Origin: Spongiactinospora sp. TRM90649
GTDB taxonomy: Bacteria > Actinomycetota > Actinomycetes > Streptosporangiales > Streptosporangiaceae
Reading direction: 5' to 3'
NCBI RefSeq assembly: GCF_029382225.1
Contig: NZ_JARLTC010000041.1
Location: forward strand, 46,467-110,466
Length of the DNA: 64,000 bases
Shown: in pieces, positions 52,319-59,538 of the stretch
How positions within the stretch are numbered: the first letter of the stretch is position 1
Layout of the letters: every line of letters begins with the position of its first letter
Position numbers and translations under genes: made by a program
The notes under the pieces: model-generated
Databases searched by the model: none
Told to the model about the DNA's origin: nothing
What the model saw: the letters and a program-made list of their open reading frames with translations, nothing else

Positions 52319-52485
52319 CGGATATGGCTGCACCGACCGGGTATTGCCCTTGACCTCTGGGCGACAGACCGCGAACGGCCCGGCAGGATTCGAACCTGCG
52401 TAACTCAATCGGTCAGATAACCGATCGGATTCGACCCGTGCCACCAACGGAAACGATGAGCCTTCTCATTTGTTCTGCATATCCG
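52319..52485 (-). ncRNA. Y RNA-like (YrlA-type) RNA, copy 2, with permuted tRNA module
   Basis: 167 nt bounded by an 8-bp end stem CGGATATG/CATATCCG (52485-52478 with 52326-52319). Inside, ACCGATTG pairs with CGGTCGGT. The core has T arm GCAGG-TTCGAAT-CCTGC (52399-52383) and a 7-bp acceptor-like stem CGGGCCG/CGGTCTG closed by a TTCG tetraloop (52372-52375). The D arm is GCCC-AGAGGTCAA-GGGC. The T-loop and the GG of the D-loop needed for the tRNA elbow are kept. This is the best-defined copy; it matches known YrlA layouts, in which the end stem binds Ro60. Confidence 0.8.
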
Positions 52486-52531
52486 CAGGACTCATGAACT
52501 ACTCCATACGGTACCGATCATCGGGACGCGC

Positions 52532-52607
52532 CACATCACAATTTTTCGGTGAACAGGGCGCATGGAGCGGCCCCCCGGACTACCCAAGCCGGGGGGCCTG
52601 TGATGTG
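52532..52607 (-). ncRNA. Long hairpin RNA element within the Y RNA array
   Basis: On the minus strand an outer 9-bp pair CACATCACA/TGTGATGTG encloses a perfect 10-bp stem GGCCCCCCGG/CCGGGGGGCC with a 10-nt loop, plus 28 nt of single strand. It has no tRNA features. It could be a terminator between RNA units or a separate non-tRNA Y RNA; the outer pair favours a defined RNA. Confidence 0.5.
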
Positions 52608-52635
52608 CCGCCACGTGAGCGCCGGCGGCGTTTAA

Positions 52636-52742
52636 GAGGACAGGTCAGTTATTACGATGTGCGCTCTACCATTGGGCCACCGCCGCAGGTGGAGCGGCGG
52701 GCCGGATTCGAACCGGCATCTCAACATTCATGGCCCGTCCTC
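52636..52742 (-). ncRNA. Y RNA-like (YrlA-type) RNA, copy 3, with permuted tRNA module
   Basis: 107 nt with a 9-bp end stem GAGGACGGG/CCTGTCCTC (one G-U pair). Core: T arm GCCGG-TTCGAAT-CCGGC (52717-52701), 7-bp acceptor-like stem CCGCCGC/GCGGCGG closed by a 7-nt loop, then a D-arm-like CCC-AATGGTAGA-GCGC with the conserved GG. ATGT/ACAT pairs inside the end stem. Shorter than copies 1 and 2. Confidence 0.72.
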
Positions 52743-52779
52743 GGTCGATCCGGCGCTCGACGGCGATGCTGAATCTGGA

Positions 52780-52885
52780 GCGAGAATCTGAACTTGAACG
52801 GCTGCCTCTGCCTGTTGGGCTACCCGGACCGGGGTGTCCGGAGGAGGACTCGAACCTCCGCTCGGGCCGTGATCAGCCTCAGCCT
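52780..52885 (-). ncRNA. Y RNA-like (YrlA-type) RNA, copy 4, with permuted tRNA module (ends approximate)
   Basis: Core: T arm GGAGG-TTCGAGT-CCTCC (52859-52843), acceptor-like 7-bp stem TCCGGAC/GTCCGGG with a 6-nt loop, then a D arm GCCC-AACAGGCAGA-GGC (52820-52803). The outer pairing is less clear (TGA/TCA and GAG/CTC), so the ends are estimates. It is the first copy after the upstream gene of unknown function. Confidence 0.62.
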
Positions 52886-52897
52886 CAGCCTCAGCCT
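52874..52897. repeat. CAGCCT tandem repeat, four copies
   Basis: Four perfect 6-bp units at the 5' side of Y RNA copy 4 (AGGCTG units on the transcribed minus strand). They may form part of its outer stem or be slippage. Confidence 0.8.
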
Positions 52898-52945
52898 GCG
52901 CTCCTCGCGCACCCTCGCACTCGGGCGAGGGGGTCTGGGGGCGGG

Positions 52946-53689
52946 TCAGGCGAGCAGGTAGGCGAAGACCCTCTCGCCGATCCGCTGCTCGACGACCTCG
53001 GTGCCGTTGGCCTCCTCACGGGCGTACTTCACGGCGTCCTGCAGCTTCTGCACGCGGGCCAGCAGTTCGTTGACCCGGCGCTGCGGCAGCGCTCCGGAGA
53101 ACGCGACCTTCGTCCAGTAGCCGACGACGATGTCCTCGTTGTAGACCTGCACCTGCGCCGGGTGCTTCTCCGTCGCCTCGGCCAGCACGTGGTTGCGCGG
53201 GACCTTCTTGGTGCGGGTGGTCTTCACCGGCTCGGTACGCCAGGAGTCGGTGTGCTCGTCCTGCGCCCAGGTCTCCGCCGGATCGAGGGTCGGCAGCTTG
53301 GAGATGAACGTGTGCACGTCCGTGAGCTGCTTTTCCAGGAACAGCAGATAGGTGACCGGCACGTCGGCGAGCAGCACCGTGCCGTCGACGGTCACGTCCG
53401 CCCGCGCCGAACAGTTCGCCCAGTCCTTCGTCGCCGTGACGTCGAACAGCCGGGTCAGGGCCTGCCCAACGCCCTTCAGCACGGCGTCGGTCTGCACCTG
53501 CACACGGGTCGACTCCGGCGGTAGCTGCTCGCCCTCATCGTCGATCGGCTGGTAGGTCCGGGAAATGCCCGACAGCAGCGGCGCCTTCTGTATCTGGTGA
53601 TACGCGTCGGTCACCTTTCGCTGGACGTCGGACTTCACGCCCTTCTCCACTGCGAGGATCTGGTTGAGCTTCGTCACGGATAAGACCAT
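52946..53689 (-). CDS. Conserved protein of unknown function encoded upstream of the Y RNA array and rsr
   Basis: 247 residues, soluble and alpha/beta. It begins with a helical segment (TKLNQILAVEKGVKSDVQRKV, then TDAYHQIQKAP). A conserved-looking core has VLLADVPVTYLLFLEKQLTD and a C-terminal ALPQRRVNELLARVQKLQDA. I do not recognise the family with certainty; similar proteins are, to my recollection, found near TROVE genes in actinomycetes. Same strand as the RNA array and rsr, so a common transcript is possible. The ATG at 53689 has no ribosome-binding site and lies inside a palindrome; the GTG five codons later is an alternative. Confidence 0.8.
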   Translation of the reverse strand: MVLSVTKLNQILAVEKGVKSDVQRKVTDAYHQIQKAPLLSGISRTYQPIDDEGEQLPPESTRVQVQTDAVLKGVGQALTRLFDVTATKDWANCSARADVTVDGTVLLADVPVTYLLFLEKQLTDVHTFISKLPTLDPAETWAQDEHTDSWRTEPVKTTRTKKVPRNHVLAEATEKHPAQVQVYNEDIVVGYWTKVAFSGALPQRRVNELLARVQKLQDAVKYAREEANGTEVVEQRIGERVFAYLLA

Positions 53690-53699
53690 AAATGGTCTT
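53682..53699. promoter_or_regulatory. 18-bp perfect palindrome covering the start codon
   Basis: AAGACCATAAATGGTCTT has two perfect 8-bp arms. The ATG at 53689 of the upstream gene of the rsr locus is within one arm, so a bound regulator, or a hairpin in the mRNA, would block initiation. Confidence 0.5.
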
Positions 53700-53724
53700 G
53701 GGACGCCTCACATCTGATTATTCG

Positions 53725-54078
53725 TCAACGCAACCAGCGCATGGCCGCGTCGGCGCAGTCCTCCGGAGAGCGGTTGAAGGCGATGGCGGCGTCGGGCGCG
53801 TGCCGTCGCACCAGGTTGACCGCCTTCTCGAAGAGTTCGAGCAGCGGCTCCTCCTTGCGAATCCCGCCCCCGATCACCACGCAGGCGTACTTCCCGCCGG
53901 TCAGCGCCGCCGCGATCGCCCCTTCGGGATCGGCGTCGGGCTCCACCAGGCACCAGTCCGACTCGACACCGTAATCGTCGAACCGTGCCTTACCCCGCGC
54001 TATCGCCGTCTGGACCGGCTCCGGATCCCAGCCTTCGAGTTTGGCGGGATCGAGGCCGACCACGAGTACTCGTGCCAC
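53725..54078 (-). CDS. Hypothetical cytoplasmic protein, nucleotide-binding-like fold
   Basis: 117 residues. ARVLVVGLDPAKLEG at the start and YACVVIGGGIRKEEPLLELF in the middle suggest a small Rossmann-like alpha/beta protein. The end AIAFNRSPEDCADAAMRWL is conserved-looking. The GTG at 54078 has AGGCGG six nt upstream; a GTG at 54084 abuts it. Same strand as, and 36 bp before, the gene at 52946-53689, so it may belong to the rsr transcription unit. Function unknown. Confidence 0.65.
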   Translation of the reverse strand: MARVLVVGLDPAKLEGWDPEPVQTAIARGKARFDDYGVESDWCLVEPDADPEGAIAAALTGGKYACVVIGGGIRKEEPLLELFEKAVNLVRRHAPDAAIAFNRSPEDCADAAMRWLR

Positions 54079-54108
54079 TGTCACCCGCCTACGCTATCCC
54101 GATCCCGG

Positions 54109-54420
54109 TCAGCGGAAGCCGATCCAGACATTGGTGAGGGCGTGGCACCCCAGGGAGGCGCCGCTGATCGACGAGGGTTCACCGCCCGGCGAACGCCGCA
54201 CACCGGTGACCGGCTTCAGGTACGGCTGAGCGGCGGTGACACACGTGGCGCCCACCCAGTATTCACTGTCACCCGACGCGCACTGGGCGTATGCCGTATT
54301 GGTCTCCGTGACGCTGTAGTACGAACAGCCGGAGACGCCCGCCTGGGTGGGTGCGGCGGCCGTACCGACGAGACCCGCGCCGAAAATCACGCCTGCGGCG
54401 ACAATTCGTTTGACCAGCAT
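54109..54420 (-). CDS. Small secreted protein with cysteines
   Basis: 103 residues. The signal peptide LVKRIVAAGVIFGAGLVGTAAA ends near PTQA. The mature part of ~75 residues holds four cysteines (GCSYYS, AQCASG, ATCVTA, LGCHAL), probably two disulfides. No catalytic motif. The ATG at 54420 follows an AAGGG sequence. Unrecognised exported protein. Confidence 0.65.
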   Translation of the reverse strand: MLVKRIVAAGVIFGAGLVGTAAAPTQAGVSGCSYYSVTETNTAYAQCASGDSEYWVGATCVTAAQPYLKPVTGVRRSPGGEPSSISGASLGCHALTNVWIGFR

Positions 54421-54567
54421 TTCCGCACCCTTCGGAGATTTCGATTTCGCGAAGATTAGCATCGCGCCGCTGGGCCGAAAGAAGGAACCGGGGTCGCCCC
54501 CGAGAGCTAGGGGTCATCCCCTTTGCCGCACAGGTGACCAGAAAATGAGCAGAGAACGCGATGTCGA

Positions 54568-54675
54568 ATGGGCACCGCCGGCGTCCACGGTCTCCTCGAC
54601 GGCAACGGCGCCGGAAACGTCTACACCCTCGCGCCGAACTTCGAAGGCGATCAGAACTGGAGTCCGAAGTACTAG
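54568..54675 (+). pseudogene. Fragment of a ricin-type lectin (RICIN) domain
   Basis: 35 codons ending in GNVYTLAPNFEGDQNWSPKY, then a stop. The segment resembles one QxW repeat of a RICIN beta-trefoil (VYTLxxNxxxxQNW). No signal peptide or further repeats are in frame. Probably the residue of a lost secreted protein. Confidence 0.35.
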
Positions 54676-54680
54676 CCGAT

Positions 54681-54713
54681 CGGCCTGATCGGCCCTGATC
54701 GGCCCTGATCGGC
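54681..54713. repeat. 10-bp tandem repeat
   Basis: Three units of CGGCCTGATC / GGCCCTGATC follow the RICIN remnant. Apart from that remnant and these repeats, nothing is seen in 54421-54798. Confidence 0.7.
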
Positions 54714-54798
54714 ATGGCCGTGCCCGGTATCGCGCACGGCCCAGAAGGCGGCGATCAGGGCGGGAAGGACGGCCCCCGCCTTACGGCGACGCCGGGCG

Positions 54799-55548
54799 TC
54801 AGAGCCGCGCCGCGCCGATCCTCTTCAGCCACTGGTCGCAGTTCAGGCACGCTCCCCGAGCCTGCCACTTCGACTTGTCGTAGTTCCAGGTCACCGCGTG
54901 GAAGTGCAGTACGCCCTTCGGGATCTCCGACATCTTCGCAATGGTGCCGCTGTTCAGGAACGCGTTCAGCGCGTCGACCTCTCCGCACGCGGTGACCTCC
55001 CACTCCTCCGCCTTGTGCACACCCTTCAGGACCTCTTTCACGACCGGATGCTGCTTGGCGGCGATGGAATAGCCTCCGCTGGTCCCCCACCAGGTCTTGC
55101 CCGTCCCGGAGTGCGCGATCACGGCGATCACCGTCCCGACCTTGTCGCCCGGCCCGGTGCTGTACTTCCCGACCAGACGCCGCGACTCCACCAGCGCGTT
55201 CCCGGCGAGCGACCGCTTCTCCTCCTTCACCTTCTCCTTTTCCAGCACGGCCACCTTGTCGGCCACGTACCCCATGAAGGATTCCCATTCACGCGTCAGA
55301 TACTGGGTTTCCACCCACGAGATGAACGCCTCCCGCCCCTCGGCTTCGCTCTTGTCGTGCTCACGCACGTGGGCGGCCAGGATCGATAACCGCTTGGCGA
55401 TGCTCTCGAAGGGGTCCCGCGTCAAAGCCCGGTCGGGCAGGGTCTTGATGTACTCGTGAAGGTGGGTCCTGGCGTACCCGGCCCAGGTCTGGAAGTCCTT
55501 CTCGGGCACCTGGTCGGCGAGGGTGGGTTTGATCGGCTGCTCGCTCAT
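54799..55548 (-). CDS. Deaminase-fold (YwqJ-like) protein
   Basis: 249 residues. The N-terminal ~110 are helical with an EKEKVKEEKR coiled-coil-like run. The C-terminal half shows a zinc-dependent deaminase pattern: ACGEVDALNAFLN (Cys188, Glu190) and GACLNCDQWL (Cys234, Cys237), with VLHFHAVT between. HSGTGKTWW at ~146 looks like a P-loop but lies in the deaminase substrate region. YwqJ-type domains occur in polymorphic toxins; here there is no export signal or obvious immunity gene. The ATG at 55548 follows GAGAGGACCCCC. Confidence 0.65.
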   Translation of the reverse strand: MSEQPIKPTLADQVPEKDFQTWAGYARTHLHEYIKTLPDRALTRDPFESIAKRLSILAAHVREHDKSEAEGREAFISWVETQYLTREWESFMGYVADKVAVLEKEKVKEEKRSLAGNALVESRRLVGKYSTGPGDKVGTVIAVIAHSGTGKTWWGTSGGYSIAAKQHPVVKEVLKGVHKAEEWEVTACGEVDALNAFLNSGTIAKMSEIPKGVLHFHAVTWNYDKSKWQARGACLNCDQWLKRIGAARL

Positions 55549-55709
55549 GGGGGTCCTCTCCCGTCGGTCTGAGCCGCGACACGGCTGCGCCGGCCTACCC
55601 CCGATCGGCGTGTGGCGCCGACATGGCCGCCGCGAACGGCGACCTGCCTCCCCTTGAGTGTCGGGGCTCGCGATGAACGACCGATTGCCGCCCGATTGGC
55701 GGTTCAGGA

Positions 55710-56636
55710 TCATCCGCCCCATGGGTCAGGGCGTCCGGGAAGGAACGCCCCGGCCGCCCTGAGTTCGCGGACGATCTGCACGAAGGCGAGAACGACGGGA
55801 TCGGTGGTGTCCCGCCGCCAGACGAGGCGCTGGTCGGCGAACGGGACCGGCTCGGTGAAGGGTCGATACACCACACCGCCGTAGGGCCGGGACGCGGCGG
55901 AGGCCGCGACCGTGATCCCGATCGCCGCGCCGGCGAAGACCAGCGGCAACAGCAGATCCAGGCTGGAGATCTCCTGGTGGATCGCCACCACTGCCCCATG
56001 GTCCCGCAGGTGGCCGACGATGTGGTCGTACAGCCAGGGGTTGAGGTCCCGCTCGTGCACGATGATCGGCTGGTGGGAGAGCCGCACCGGATCGACGGCG
56101 GCCTCGGCGGCGAGGGGATGGGCGGCGGCCAGGGCGAGAACGAAGGGCTCGCGGACCACCAGCAGCGAGTCCAGGCTCGATCCGGCCTCGAAGTTCCAGC
56201 AGAAGCCGATGTCCAGGCAGCGGTCGTCGAGCGCGGCGAGCTGGTCGATGGTGGTCATCGGGCACGGCGCCGGCCGTACGTCGGGCAGGCGGGCACGCAG
56301 CGCGGGGATGGCGAGCTGGAACAGTCGGAGGCCGAGGTCCGCGGCGTGACCGATGCGAAGCTCACCCGCCGGGCCGACCGCGGCGCGGCGGCCGACGTCG
56401 AGCGCGTAGCGTGCGGCGGTCACCGCCCGGCGGGCCTCGGGCAGGAACGCCTCGCCCACCGCGGTCAGGGTCACCCGGCGGCTGGTGCGAGTGAACAGCG
56501 GGGCGCCGATCTCATTCTCCAGCCTGCGGATCTGCTCGCTGACCGACTGCTGGGCGACGTGCATCCGGGCCGCGGCCCTGCCGAAGTGCAGTTCCTCGGC
56601 GACCGCGATGACGTACTCAAGCTGGCGAAGATCCAC
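55710..56636 (-). CDS. LysR-family transcriptional regulator
   Basis: 308 residues. Standard N-terminal helix-turn-helix: MDLRQLEYVIAVAEELHFG, RAAARMHVAQQSVSEQIRRLE, PLFTRTSRRVTLTAVGEAFL. The C-terminal substrate-binding domain resembles those of aromatic/chloride-type LysR proteins (LRIGHAADLGLRLFQLAIPAL). The start is GTG at 56636 with AAAGG directly upstream. The nearest divergent gene encodes a small secreted protein 239 bp away, so the target is unclear. Confidence 0.88.
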   Translation of the reverse strand: MDLRQLEYVIAVAEELHFGRAAARMHVAQQSVSEQIRRLENEIGAPLFTRTSRRVTLTAVGEAFLPEARRAVTAARYALDVGRRAAVGPAGELRIGHAADLGLRLFQLAIPALRARLPDVRPAPCPMTTIDQLAALDDRCLDIGFCWNFEAGSSLDSLLVVREPFVLALAAAHPLAAEAAVDPVRLSHQPIIVHERDLNPWLYDHIVGHLRDHGAVVAIHQEISSLDLLLPLVFAGAAIGITVAASAASRPYGGVVYRPFTEPVPFADQRLVWRRDTTDPVVLAFVQIVRELRAAGAFLPGRPDPWGG

Positions 56637-56874
56637 CCTTTCATGATCCCAGTGGATTGACAGAATTGGACACGATCAACAGGCACAGCCTGTCGGACAT
56701 ACGCGGATCCCTAGTTGATCACGCCCTTCTCCTGAGCTGTCATAAGTCAACGGCCCCGTACCACCGGTCGAAACACTTGATCGGCCCGTGCCCAGACAGA
56801 ACCGCCGGGTTGAGGTTTCGGATTTCCCCCCGGGCCGCCGGGGCCGTTCCGCAACGCCTTCGATCGGAGGACTC

Positions 56875-57324
56875 ATGAACCGGCTCCGAACATCCGCCAC
56901 CGCCGCCGCGGCGATCATCATCTCCCTGGTGGGCATCACATCCACCGGGACGGCGAACGCCGCCTCGGCCCCCCTCTCCCAACCTGGGAGCGGAACCGAG
57001 GTCTCAACGAAGTACCCCGGCTGCGAGGTGTCCTACGAGGACCCCCAGGTGGTGAACGGCAAGGTGCGCTTCACCGGCACCGCTCGATGCGCGGAATCCG
57101 CCCCGGCTACCGTGGACTGGCTGGTCATCTGGCTCACGCCGCGGAACGACGCACCCTACGAGGAGTGGTTCGGTGACGAGGCGGGCTCCAAGAAGTCCCA
57201 CTCCGCGAGCAGTACGGTGCCATGCGTCAGCGGCACCTACCAGGGCAGCATCTTCGCCTCGCTGTACGGGGACGAGGGCGGCGAGCATGTATGGGTGGAC
57301 CGCGAGGTGACCATCACCTGCTAA
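56875..57324 (+). CDS. Small secreted beta-rich protein
   Basis: 149 residues. Signal peptide: LRTSATAAAAIIISLVGI with a predicted cut after TANA. The mature part has four cysteines (GCEVSYED, ARCAES, VPCVSG, TITC) and alternating strands, so probably a disulfide-stabilised beta fold. The ATG at 56875 has GGAGG four nt upstream. No family recognised. Confidence 0.72.
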   Translation: MNRLRTSATAAAAIIISLVGITSTGTANAASAPLSQPGSGTEVSTKYPGCEVSYEDPQVVNGKVRFTGTARCAESAPATVDWLVIWLTPRNDAPYEEWFGDEAGSKKSHSASSTVPCVSGTYQGSIFASLYGDEGGEHVWVDREVTITC

Positions 57325-57673
57325 CCGGCCCCACTCGGCCACCGATGCGACCGGTTCGCTCCCGCACGATGCGACCGTTCGCCTGAACGCTCACCTTCAC
57401 TCCGTTCTGGGCCGGACACCAGAACGGGCCGAGAGGCAACCTGTCATACGAACATGGCGGCTGGGCATCGGCCCCGACCGGAACTGGAACCCGTTCACGC
57501 CGGGCGAGCACCCCTTTCAGCGGCACGCTGACCCCGTCGGCGACGGCGAGGCCGACTTCGCACGCATCCCCTCGAACGGCCAGATCACCGCGTGGCTCCA
57601 CTTGCCGCCTCGGCCCATCGCGATGATGGGATCGACGAACGCGGCCCCCGACCGCACGTGGGCGGCGGCCACC
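57325..57673. other. Non-coding stretch with a degenerate secreted-protein remnant
   Basis: One plus-strand frame (~57479-57610) reads PVGDGEADFARIP then SNGQITAWLHLP, similar to an FG-GAP/VCBS repeat, without a start codon or ribosome-binding site. The minus strand also has an open but unconvincing frame. I call no gene here. Confidence 0.3.
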
Positions 57674-58945
57674 CTAGCCACGGCCGGGTGAGCAGCGGTC
57701 CGGCGATGCACCCGCCGCGCTCGCATCGGTGCTCGTCCGAGGAAGCCGCAGGATGAAACACGCGCCAGGTTGGGCGTCGGTCACACACAGGGTGCCGTTG
57801 CGGCCGGTGGCGATGGCCTTGGCGATGGCCAGCCCCAGGCCGGCTCCTCCCACTTCCCTGTTCCGCGCGTTGTCCAGGCGGGTGAAACGTTCGAAGACCC
57901 TGTCTCTGTCCTCTTCCGGGATGCCCGGCCCGTCATCGGCGACCTCCAGCACGACTTGGCCATGGCCCGCGCTGAGCCGCACGGTGATCTGAGTCCGGGC
58001 GTGCCGTTCGGCGTTGTCCAGCAGGTTGGTGATCAGCCGTTCCAGTTGGACGGTGTTGCCGTGGACGACCGCCGGAACCAGCCGGGTGCTGACCATGGCC
58101 CGGCGCGCACTCTGCCTGGCGACCAGCGCCGACAGGTCGATCGGTACATGCCTGGTGGGCTCCTCCGCGTCCGCGCGGGCCAGCAGGAGGAGATCGGCCG
58201 CCAGGCGCTCCAGCCGTCCGGCGTCGTGCAACGCCTCCCTGATGGCGGCGCGCCAGTCGGGCCGGCCGGGGTCGTTGAGGGCGAACTCCAGTTCGGTGCG
58301 CAGCGCCGCGAGCGGGCTGCGCAGTTCGTGCGACGCGTCGGCGACGAAGCTGCGCTGCTGTCGCAGGGCCCGATCCAGGCGTTCGAGGGTCGAATTCATC
58401 GTGACGGCCAGGCGGCCGATCTCATCGCGGGTGGCGGGTTCGGGGACCCGCCGGGTCAGGTCGCGGCTGGTGATGTCGGCGACGGTCGCCCGGATCCTCT
58501 CCACCGGCCGCAGCGCCCGCCCGATCGCCGCCCACAGCACCGCCACCACGAGTGCCGACAACACGAAGATCGTCAGAACCACTGCCGCGCCGAGAAGGAC
58601 CAGTTCCCGCTGGATCTCGTCCAGTGGGGCGATGACCGTGACCGCTTCCCCGCGCGTGGTGACGGTGGTGCGGGACAGGACGTTTCCTGTGGCGGTGGAA
58701 ATCGGCTCGCCGGGACGGCTGATGCGCACCCGGTCGGTGATCCTGAGCGAGCTGCCGAACTCGAGCTGGTCGGCGACGTTGTCGGCCAGCAGTTGCGCCT
58801 GCGTCGCCGTCCCCGACAGCAACGTCGCCCGCACCGTGGCCAGCAGCATCACGGCCGCGGCGACCTTCGCGCTGCCCTGTCCCGGCGACGAGGGTTGGGG
58901 GCCGGACGGTGCGGAGGAGTCGGCCCAGAGGCTGCCACGGATCAA
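57674..58945 (-). CDS. Orphan sensor histidine kinase lacking its first membrane segment
   Basis: Up to 423 residues. A single membrane helix (LVLLGAAVVLTIFVLSALVVAVLW) is followed by HAMP (RALRPVERIRATVADITSRDLTRRV, broken by family convention), the H-box FVADASHELRSPLAALRTE, N-box LERLITNLLDNAERHA, DDGPGIPEEDR and GGAGLGLAIAKAI. Relatives start with a short tail and a membrane helix before the sensor. Here the frame upstream of ~58860 is Ser/Pro/Gly-rich, and only a TTG (58945) or an internal ATG (58849) is available. No response regulator is adjacent. Probably 5'-truncated. Confidence 0.72.
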   Translation of the reverse strand: MIRGSLWADSSAPSGPQPSSPGQGSAKVAAAVMLLATVRATLLSGTATQAQLLADNVADQLEFGSSLRITDRVRISRPGEPISTATGNVLSRTTVTTRGEAVTVIAPLDEIQRELVLLGAAVVLTIFVLSALVVAVLWAAIGRALRPVERIRATVADITSRDLTRRVPEPATRDEIGRLAVTMNSTLERLDRALRQQRSFVADASHELRSPLAALRTELEFALNDPGRPDWRAAIREALHDAGRLERLAADLLLLARADAEEPTRHVPIDLSALVARQSARRAMVSTRLVPAVVHGNTVQLERLITNLLDNAERHARTQITVRLSAGHGQVVLEVADDGPGIPEEDRDRVFERFTRLDNARNREVGGAGLGLAIAKAIATGRNGTLCVTDAQPGACFILRLPRTSTDASAAGASPDRCSPGRG

Positions 58946-59053
58946 CCGCTACATGAGCGAGCTGCGGGGCAACGCCTGAATCACCGGCCCAAAGGCGGGC
59001 CTGGTCCTACCCACAGGACTCAGCTGGCTACACCGGTGAGGTGTGCTTGCGGG

Positions 59054-59097
59054 TGGGCGGTACTGGGTTCGAACCAGTGACCCCTCGCTTGTAAGGT
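59054..59097 (-). other. attL: 3' half of a tRNA-Val(TAC) gene
   Basis: On the minus strand: CTTACAAG (anticodon loop, TAC), variable region, T arm ACTGG-TTCGAAC-CCAGT and acceptor strand CCGCCCA ending at 59054. The 5' strand of the anticodon stem (ATTAC instead of the complement of GCGAG), the D arm and the 5' acceptor strand are missing. This is what remains when an element integrates in the anticodon-to-3' end of a tRNA gene. The tRNA reads leftward, so the restored gene should be at the far right end of the element. Confidence 0.7.
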
Positions 59098-59397
59098 AAT
59101 TCGAACATATGAGCTATACATGTGACGGGGGCCTCTGGCCTTCCACCCATCGGGCGCTACCGTCCACCAACGTCCACGGTCATCCGTGGCGGTTGTCACG
59201 CAGTTGGTCACTCATCTCCGGTCGGGCCTCAGCGCATGCCGTCCGGGTTAACAAGGTGCTCCGCACGCCTCTCTTGATCGCGCTTCGCGCGTAGAACGGC
59301 TGTAACATCCCGAATCCCAGGTGTTGCAGCAGTCCTTCGGCGCGAAGCGCCATTGCGCGGAACGCGCCAGACAGACGCGCGAAGCTCCCCGTTGCCC

Positions 59398-59518
59398 GTG
59401 TCCCCATCTCGCCGTCGGGGACACCCGGGGACATCGGATAGCGCCGAGCGTCCCCCACGATCAGACAGATTTTCGCAGGTAGATACAGGTTCGGGGACAG
59501 CGGGGACGCCGGGGACAC
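59398..59518. repeat. GGGGACA iteron-like repeats (candidate transfer or replication locus)
   Basis: An inverted pair GTGTCCCC/GGGGACAC (59398-59405, 59417-59424), a further GGGGACA at 59427, and three units at 59494, 59503 and 59512 with a 9-bp period (the middle one GGGGACG). They lie in the only long non-coding stretch of the element (59100-59538). Short direct repeats of this kind serve as TraB-recognition (clt) or replication sites in actinomycete plasmids; which applies is unknown. Confidence 0.5.
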
Positions 59519-59538
59519 CTTCCTTGCAGGCGCCCTCG

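Noticed and set aside
52185..52860. T-arm-like sequences taken as ordinary or decayed tRNA genes
   Set aside because: In every copy the T arm and 3' acceptor strand precede the 5' acceptor strand and D arm, and there is no continuous anticodon arm. A normal tRNA order cannot be built on either strand.
52874..52897. CRISPR array
   Set aside because: The CAGCCT units are contiguous with no spacers, and no cas genes are in the window. The GGGGACA repeats at 59.4 kb are also too short and irregular.
55085..55113. P-loop ATPase in the deaminase-like protein (HSGTGKTWW)
   Set aside because: No Walker B or other ATPase motif follows, and the segment sits within the deaminase fold.
59054..59097. 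A complete tRNA-Val gene
   Set aside because: The D arm, 5' acceptor strand and 5' anticodon stem are absent; only the 3' half is present.
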